A stretch of DNA of 64,000 bases, from NCBI GenBank assembly GCA_028554755.1, contig JAPTOF010000002.1, positions 10,527,001-10,591,000 of the forward strand, read 5' to 3'. This document shows, piece by piece, positions 55,865 through 64,000 of this stretch. A program made the position numbers and the translations under genes. This stretch comes from Cordia subcordata (Eukaryota; Streptophyta; Magnoliopsida; Boraginales; Cordiaceae). The notes beneath the pieces are model-generated. The model was not told the origin of the DNA and did no database searches. It saw only the letters and a list, made by a program, of their open reading frames with translations. Each line of letters starts with the position of its first letter. Position 1 is the first letter of the stretch.

Positions 55865-56024
55865 GTAATATGCATTTGCTTTTTGAACATTTTTAATGTT
55901 TTTGTGCTCTACTGTAAGACAATACATTTTATACTATTTCCAATTTAATTAAATTATGAATGTTTTCAATTATATTCTTTCTTATGCTTTGGATATCATA
56001 TGTATAACTTGTATGTTTATTAGA

Positions 56025-56911
56025 ATGGAACAATCAACTGAAAAATCTAGGGGAGGTCCTAGTATAAATAAAAGATATTGGACAGAAGAAGAAGATGCAA
56101 AGCTAGTTGAAGCACTGATAGACTTGGCGAATACTGGAGAATATAATGCTGATCGTGGTTTCAAACCCGGTCATTATCATGCTATTTAGAAAATTCTTAT
56201 TGTCACATTGCTTGACTCTGGGATAAAAGCAGAATCACATATTTCATCAAGAATGAAGACAATGAAAAATCATTTCAACATTGTTCATGATATGCTATCT
56301 GGGGCTTGTTCTAGTGGATTTGGTTACGATGACAAGAAGAAGTATGTTGTTGCAGAGAATGCTATTTAGGAGGAATACTTGAAGGTACTCATCAATATTG
56401 TCCAAAAATCTTACTACTACATTATTATTATTAATGACTTATATAATGTTTATAGAGTCACAAAGATGCAAGGATGTTCAAGGGCAAAACATTTCCTTAC
56501 TATAGAGAGTTGTGTATAGTTTTTGAAAAAGATCGTGCTACCGGAAAGGATGCACAAACACCTGCAGATATATCCATGTCTTTTGTTCAACCTACCACTA
56601 ATGGAAACAACATTGATGTCTCTCCAAAGAAAAGTAAAAAACGGAAGAGCATTGATAGTAATGTGATTTGTGAAATTATTAGAGATTCTGCTAACATGAT
56701 CAGCTCAAAGATGGAGACAAGCAGTGAAAGAATGAGTTTGGCAATTGAGGATGCAGCTATTAATGATTTAAAGCACAAGCTTAATGGAGAATTAATAAAG
56801 TTGCAAGATTTGAGTATGATTGAGCGGCATAAGACGACAATTGTTATTGGTCGTGATCGCGATCTGACTCAAACATTCTTCACAATTGATGACAATGAGA
56901 AGACGAATTAG
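56025..56911 (+). pseudogene. Harbinger-associated Myb/SANT-like protein, decayed
   Basis: The partner DNA-binding protein that PIF/Harbinger elements encode beside the transposase. Exon 1 is 56025-56384, exon 2 56456-56911 (GTACTC donor, TTTATAG acceptor). KRYWTEEEDAKLVEALIDLA is the Myb/SANT-like start; later MKNHFNIVHDML and FPYYRELCIVFEKDRATG are family hallmarks. Two TAG stops occur exactly where the family has Trp (HYHAI-stop-KIL and ENAI-stop-EEYL), consistent with G-to-A decay. It sits 160 bp after the transposase on the same strand, so both belong to one element. Confidence 0.82.
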
Positions 56912-57527
56912 GTGAAGACGGTCATCTCTTGAATATTTTCTCATTAAGTCTCATATTTTTTATTTAAAGATTTGGAATATTTGATCATTAGTATTTTTTT
57001 TTATTTGAAGATTTGGAATATATTGGCTTTTATATTTTTCTCAGAAATTCTTTCATAAAATAAGTTCAAATTCTATAGATCTGGTGGAGTTTCGTATATT
57101 GAATTGCCGTTATATTTTGCATTTTGTTATACTTTTTAGAAGAGTTTAATCTCTTGTATCACAAAGATTATTTAGTTTGACAAAATTAATAAATAAGGTA
57201 TTTTTGTCTATGAATATAAATTTTCATTCCATTTCAGCATATTAAGATGACTTTACCAAATACATGAAAGAAAATAAGTATTCTATTCAGGCTTTTTTAA
57301 TAATTAGAACCAAACACAAAAAAGAAAGTACTTATTCCTAGGGTATTCTGGGATAAAATATATTTTAGGTGAAATGACATTTTCTTTCTAAGCCATTCCA
57401 TCGTACCAAACATATCCTAAATGCCTAGTAGTGACACGGAATCATGTTTTTCACGAACATGGAATATTTCCAAAACCACCATCAAGACATGGGTAAAATG
57501 CTACAATTAGAAAGTAAACACGGTTTA

Positions 57528-57944
57528 GAGCCTGTTTGGCTAAGCTTATTTTAATTGCTTATAAGTAGCTGGTATGTAGAGAAGTGCTTATAACTAAGCA
57601 ATAAATAAGCAAATATGTGTTTGGATAATATGTGTTATAAGCTTTGACATGTTTGTTAAATAAGTGTTTAAAAATAACAATAGCAATTACAATAACTAAA
57701 AAAAAACATGTCATTAGTTAATATCATAAAGTTATATCAAATTTTAAGGGTGATATGGCATTTTTACAAGTTTGACTAGAAGTACTTATAAATTGTTAAA
57801 AAATAAATTTCTGTTCCTTTTTTTTTTTCAGTTTATAAGCTGATAAAAAGTACATTAACCCACTTAACCAAATATGTCAATTATTATTTTTGACTTACCA
57901 TCTAATCAAACCAACTTATAAGCTGAGCCAAACACTTTAGCCTC
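57528..57944. mobile_element. MITE, 417 bp, with TTTGGCT inverted ends
   Basis: Left end GAGCCTGTTTGGCTAAGCTT; reverse complement of the right end GAGGCTAAAGTGTTTGGCTC, then AGCTTATAAG. TTTA lies directly outside both ends (57524-57527, 57945-57948). Inner repeats of CTTATAAG. Non-coding. A single similar end, GAGCCTGTTTGGCTT, lies at about 58852. Confidence 0.7.
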
Positions 57945-57948
57945 TTTA

Positions 57949-58953
57949 ATGGTTTTAGTCTTTTAGATGCATGAATGTGTTCAAAAATTGGAAAAGGTCA
58001 ATGTGACGTGGGGCCACTCTGATAATGGCTGTCTCTACGACTGGCAAATCAATCCCATCGAGAATAATGGGATCTTTTCTAGTCTTGAACGCTAAACTTT
58101 TTTTTTTTATTTTCCTTCATTAATTTAAGGAAAGTCAAAATTAATCAAGGTAAATTATATCAAACCATTGTAGTTTATCATAAACTTATATTTTTTTTTT
58201 ATAATTTCGAAATAGACGTGAAAATCTCTAGTAATCTATAATATGAAATATCCAAAAAATATGTGCGGAACTTGCAATGGTCAAATTATAGCAGTTATGC
58301 CTTGTAAAATAAGTGTCCATGCATATTTTAAAATTATTGAGAATAAAATACACTTAAAATAAATTATTAACTCCATACAGTATACCCAGTTAATTATAAT
58401 GGATAAAATTAATTTCAAAACTATCATACATAAAATGAGTGATACATTGGATCATTAGGTCTTTGACATTGTGAAACTTCTCGAACTTCGGCAATTTTTC
58501 TTGGCTTATGTCGTCAATCAATTGGTTTGAGAGGCTCATTTGAAAACTTACCCTAAGATCCAAATAAATGTAGAAAAGAGGGCCTCTCGTAAAGCTAGGT
58601 AACAGTTAATTAGTTTTGACTGTGGAAGAGAAAAGAAGAAGAGAAAAAAATTAAGTGTTGGCCCCTCCATTTTCAGTTTTTAAAAAAAGTTGAATTTGAG
58701 ATTTTTTTCACATAATTTAAAATTTTTTTTTTCAAAACAAAAGCAAATGATTATTATAAAAAAATATGTATTTTAAAAAATATTTTTTTTATAAAAAAAA
58801 GCCAATTCTAACTGCCCTAAAAATGAAAACATGAGATTGCACTTCAATTAAGAGCCTGTTTGGCTTAAAGAAAGCACAGCCAATCAGGGTCTAAAGTCAG
58901 CATTTCTGTCGCTTTCAAAACGAAGAATCAAAGAATACAGGGAGTAGTGAGAA
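57949..58953. other. Intergenic; nothing recognised beyond MITE-like ends
   Basis: AT-rich. 58680-58865 has T/A-rich stretches and an isolated TTTGGCT-type end. No gene or clear element with two ends. Confidence 0.4.
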
Positions 58954-59126
58954 AAACCATCAAACCACCCCTGGAAAGTCGAAACCCAAAACCTGGCAAC
59001 TCCTTTGGTTTCTAGCCTGTTGTATTTGCTTTTTGAAAACAATTAAAGAAACCTAAAAAATTACTATAATTCATCTCTACTACCCAATTGTAAGTTTGTT
59101 ACTGATGCCACATACATATATAAATA
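58954..59126 (+). promoter_or_regulatory. ADH-E promoter: paired AAACCA motifs and TATA box
   Basis: AAACCA occurs at 58954-58959 and 58962-58967, followed by CCACCCCTGG; TGGTTT lies at 59006-59011. The TATA box TATATAAATA at 59117-59126 is about 160 bp before the ATG. The arrangement AAACCAT...CCTGG...GAAACC...CTTTGGT is shared with the other ADH copies and is GT/GC-type anaerobic element-like. Confidence 0.65.
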
Positions 59127-59283
59127 ACCCCACCAGGCTATTTTAGCACCACACCACATATCACAATTCAATAGTTGCAAACAGAAAAAAGATATTCTTA
59201 TTTTTAGCTCTATATTGATCTAAACTCAAATTTTTTTTTTCTCGTTTCGAAGTTGTATATCAGCAAAGAAGAGAAAGAAGAAG

Positions 59284-61446
<2,163 letters not shown>

Positions 61447-61535
61447 ACAAATTTCTGAGATAAACTGAAGTGTTTGAAGTTGCTGCGTGCCTCTTTCTTA
61501 CTTTGTGTGAATCAAAGTGATTTTGATGACTGTAA

Positions 61536-61541
61536 AATAAA
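61536..61541 (+). terminator. Probable polyadenylation signal of ADH-E
   Basis: AATAAA within GTAAAATAAATGCC. The same segment is conserved, inverted, downstream of ADH-B, -C and -D (for example GGCATTTATTTT near 40513). Confidence 0.55.
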
Positions 61542-61546
61542 TGCCT

Positions 61547-62969
61547 TCACTAGGGTCTTTATGTTTGTAAGACAATTCCTGAGTCAATGTTTCCATCACT
61601 CCGTGCCTTCATATATGAAATACTACCCCCATTCCTATTTCCTGCGTACAAAATAGGTTCTCTGAATTACAAAGCCGTCACAACTTCTCAACTCATTGGT
61701 CGTCGTAAAAAATTACAAGTTTTATTTTAAAATCAATTGGTAATAGACGGATTACTCAAAATATTAAATGGTAGACGACTCAGAATTTCAAACCTTCTCG
61801 TGTGAGGTGAATGTATGTCTTAACCTTCTTCTCACATCTGACATTATGAAAATAAAAAATTGAGAGTTGACATTCAGGTGAAAAATGAACGAGTTAACGA
61901 GAGCGAAATAGACGGATAGATAAGCCACAAATCAAGGATGTGACTAAACCAAGGACCAAACTGAGTTTGGTATTATGCATGTTGGAAGAAAAACAAAAGA
62001 GAACATATGTAGGGTAAACCTATAAACTAAAATATTACCTCTCGCAAAATGCACTAACTTGTTCGTTGGAGACTCTTCGGCCAGCAAATATGCTAATTTT
62101 TATTCGTTCGAGACTCTTTGGCCAGCATCATGCATAAAAGAAGGTTACATAACTGTTGCGTAGGAAGAGTTTCTACTCGAATTTCAAGCGACCCAATCCA
62201 CTGTAGTTTAACTATCTTTTAACAATTTATTGATGTTACTCGCTCTCAAACTTTTCCTCCATTTAACTATTTGGGCTTTTTCGAGACCGCTTTCCTTTAC
62301 AAACGTTATCATATGGGCTTCTCTAAGTCCGCTCTCCTTCTCAATGTTATCTCAATGTTAAATTAGATACTGAATTCCAACTCTGTGACCCAAACCTGCA
62401 GAGCACATTCTTAATGTAATTGTTACCAGAAGCCCAATCCAGATGCTATTGCTCATTAGTCATTCATCACCTCCACGAATCATAATTTTCAGTAGGTTAT
62501 CGAACCATTCGGTAAAAACATTCTTTTTTAATTTTATTAAAATTGGTAGTATTTGATAAACAACCCAGAATTTTTTTTGTCCATAATTTTACTAAAACTG
62601 AATACATATATCCATCGACATGAAGAAAAGGCTCAATGCCAGATAATGTATCCGATTTATATCCTTGATAACAATTTAATGACAGAGAGTTGATCAAATC
62701 ATTTCGTATAGCTCGACAAATAAACAATTTTATTTCGCTGGGGGACCTTAAATACTGAAACTTTGGCCGAAGGGCTTGCTTTTTCATGATAAAATACTCA
62801 TGCTTTTAAGAAAAGATTTAAAGTGAAAATTTTGAATATTTAAGACCAGCTCCCTGGGAACTATACAACATTTGTTTCGATTATTATTATTAAATTTTTC
62901 TCGTAGCGATTAATATTCCCAAAGAAAGAACAAAAAGACAGAGCTTCTTCTTTTTTTCCTTTTCTTTTA
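61547..62969. other. ADH-E 3' flank, then intergenic
   Basis: 61540-62010 is an inverted copy of the 3' flank of the other ADH units, so the inverted duplication includes about 550 bp beyond the stop. 62050-62130 holds two similar copies of a GAGACTCTTxGGCCAGCA segment. No gene. Confidence 0.6.
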
Positions 62970-63425
62970 CGCTGTGTTTGGATTGAGGGGAATGGGGGGA
63001 AGGGAATGGATTAGGAAGGATTTATGAATCCTTTCCCTTGTTTGGGTAGAAAGGATTTGAGAGGGTGGGGTTAAGAGGGGATTGGAGCAATCCCCTCATT
63101 TCCTTTAATATTAATCCTCCCAAATTGGGAGGAAAGGGAAGGAGAGGATTCTTTTTTGCTATAATGACTTTTTTACCCTTTACTTTATGTTTAAATATAA
63201 AAGTAATAAAGGGTACAAATGTCTATTTAAATATAAAATTTATCCCTTCTATTTCCTTCTTAACCAAATACAACAAATACAAGATACTTATAATCCTTTA
63301 TGTTCCTTTCCCCTGCAAAAAAAACTCTAATCCAAACATAAATTACTCATTTTCTCTCCTTTCCTTTATAATCCTTTCCTTTCCTTTCCTTTATTAAATT
63401 TTCCCCCTCCAATCCAAACACACCC
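62970..63425. mobile_element. MITE, 456 bp, TTA-flanked
   Basis: Left end CGCTGTGTTTGGATTGAGGG; reverse complement of the right end GGGTGTGTTTGGATTGGAGG. TTA lies at 62967-62969 and 63426-63428. The interior repeats GGAAAGG/CCTTTCC-type motifs in both halves. Non-coding. Confidence 0.78.
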
Positions 63426-63428
63426 TTA

Positions 63429-64000
63429 GTCTTGCTTGGGCAGGGGGTGTTTATTCGAGTGGAACCAAATCAAATCCAACCAGATCTGGTTATTGATTAA
63501 AATAATGAAATTAAAAAAATACAGTATCAATAATAAATGGATTTCATGAAAATAAAAAATAATACATAAACATGTGGTCCGGCGAAGCCTTCCACCGTGG
63601 ACTGAGACTAGACAAAGGTAAAACGCCATAGAAACTTTGCTAACTTTTTCATAAACCTTGATTTTGCTATGTTCACTGAATATAACTTCTAAATTTTAAG
63701 TTGTAACACAAAGTCCCTCGTGTACTCATCATTCGTCAAAGTTAATAAGCAAATGCATAAGTAGCAAATTAAAAAATTGAACTATTCATTAAGTGAGGTC
63801 CCTGATTAAAATTTATGATTACTAATTGGAAACAAAACCAAAAATCAAAATTTTTAAATCACGAAGAATTAGAACCGAACCAAATAATAATTCCGATCCC
63901 ATTTTTTGTTATTAACGGAATAATGCTGAGCATATAAACTGCTTGGGGGGGATAATGTGCAAGCAGGAGAGCAAAATGACGTGGAAGAAAGAGAAATCCC
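63429..64000. other. Intergenic; nothing recognised
   Basis: AT-rich sequence to the window edge with no open frame or repeat I can support. Confidence 0.4.

Noticed and set aside
57284..57420. Right terminus of the Harbinger element at CCAAACATATCCTAA
   Set aside because: It looks like a TAA-flanked transposon end, but I found no matching left end upstream of the transposase, so the element borders stay undefined.

Overview
This is nuclear DNA from a flowering plant, most likely a eudicot. It is AT-rich and its genes have introns with GT-AG borders. An R1-type (late-blight-resistance-like) NLR and duplicated class P alcohol dehydrogenases suggest an asterid, but the sequence alone does not fix the species. 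There are no prokaryotic features.

Layout. 1712-5323 (+) is a single-exon R1-like NLR immune receptor. From about 6.6 to 44 kb there is a tandem array of alcohol dehydrogenase (ADH1-like) genes on the minus strand: ADH-A (6593-9425, pseudogene), ADH-B (18468-22247, pseudogene), ADH-C (33372-35439, intact, 387 aa) and ADH-D (40660-42742, intact, 390 aa). A fifth copy, ADH-E (59284-61446, intact, 380 aa), lies on the plus strand. A stretch at 24166-24660 looks like the orphaned 5' flank of a further, deleted ADH copy. A two-exon adenylate isopentenyltransferase gene (cytokinin synthesis) lies inside the array at 25204-26383 (-).

The duplicated ADH units share 5' and 3' flanks, so insertions can be read against uninterrupted sister copies. 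Insertions recognised by their ends and target duplications are: a solo LTR inside the last exon of ADH-A; three related Mutator-like non-autonomous elements (10763-12404, 13984-14846, 16607-17464); an hAT element (15749-16485) with a perfect 8-bp target duplication; several TTA-flanked MITEs; a SINE (36178-36278); and an unusual chain of miniature LTR units (19158-20767) interrupting ADH-B.

48738-52552 is a CACTA-type element carrying fragments of several host genes, including a receptor kinase and a probable O-acetylserine (thiol)lyase piece. 54727-56911 is a decayed PIF/Harbinger element with both its transposase and its Myb/SANT gene. The remaining long stretches are AT-rich intergenic DNA and old repeats.

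Functionally, ADH-C, -D and -E should be cytosolic NAD-dependent ethanol/acetaldehyde dehydrogenases. A conserved upstream block with AAACCA motifs suggests induction by low oxygen. The NLR and the isopentenyltransferase have no evident functional tie to the ADH genes. All coordinates come from reading by eye; intron borders were checked for frame and splice sites in ADH-C, -D and -E and in the isopentenyltransferase gene.
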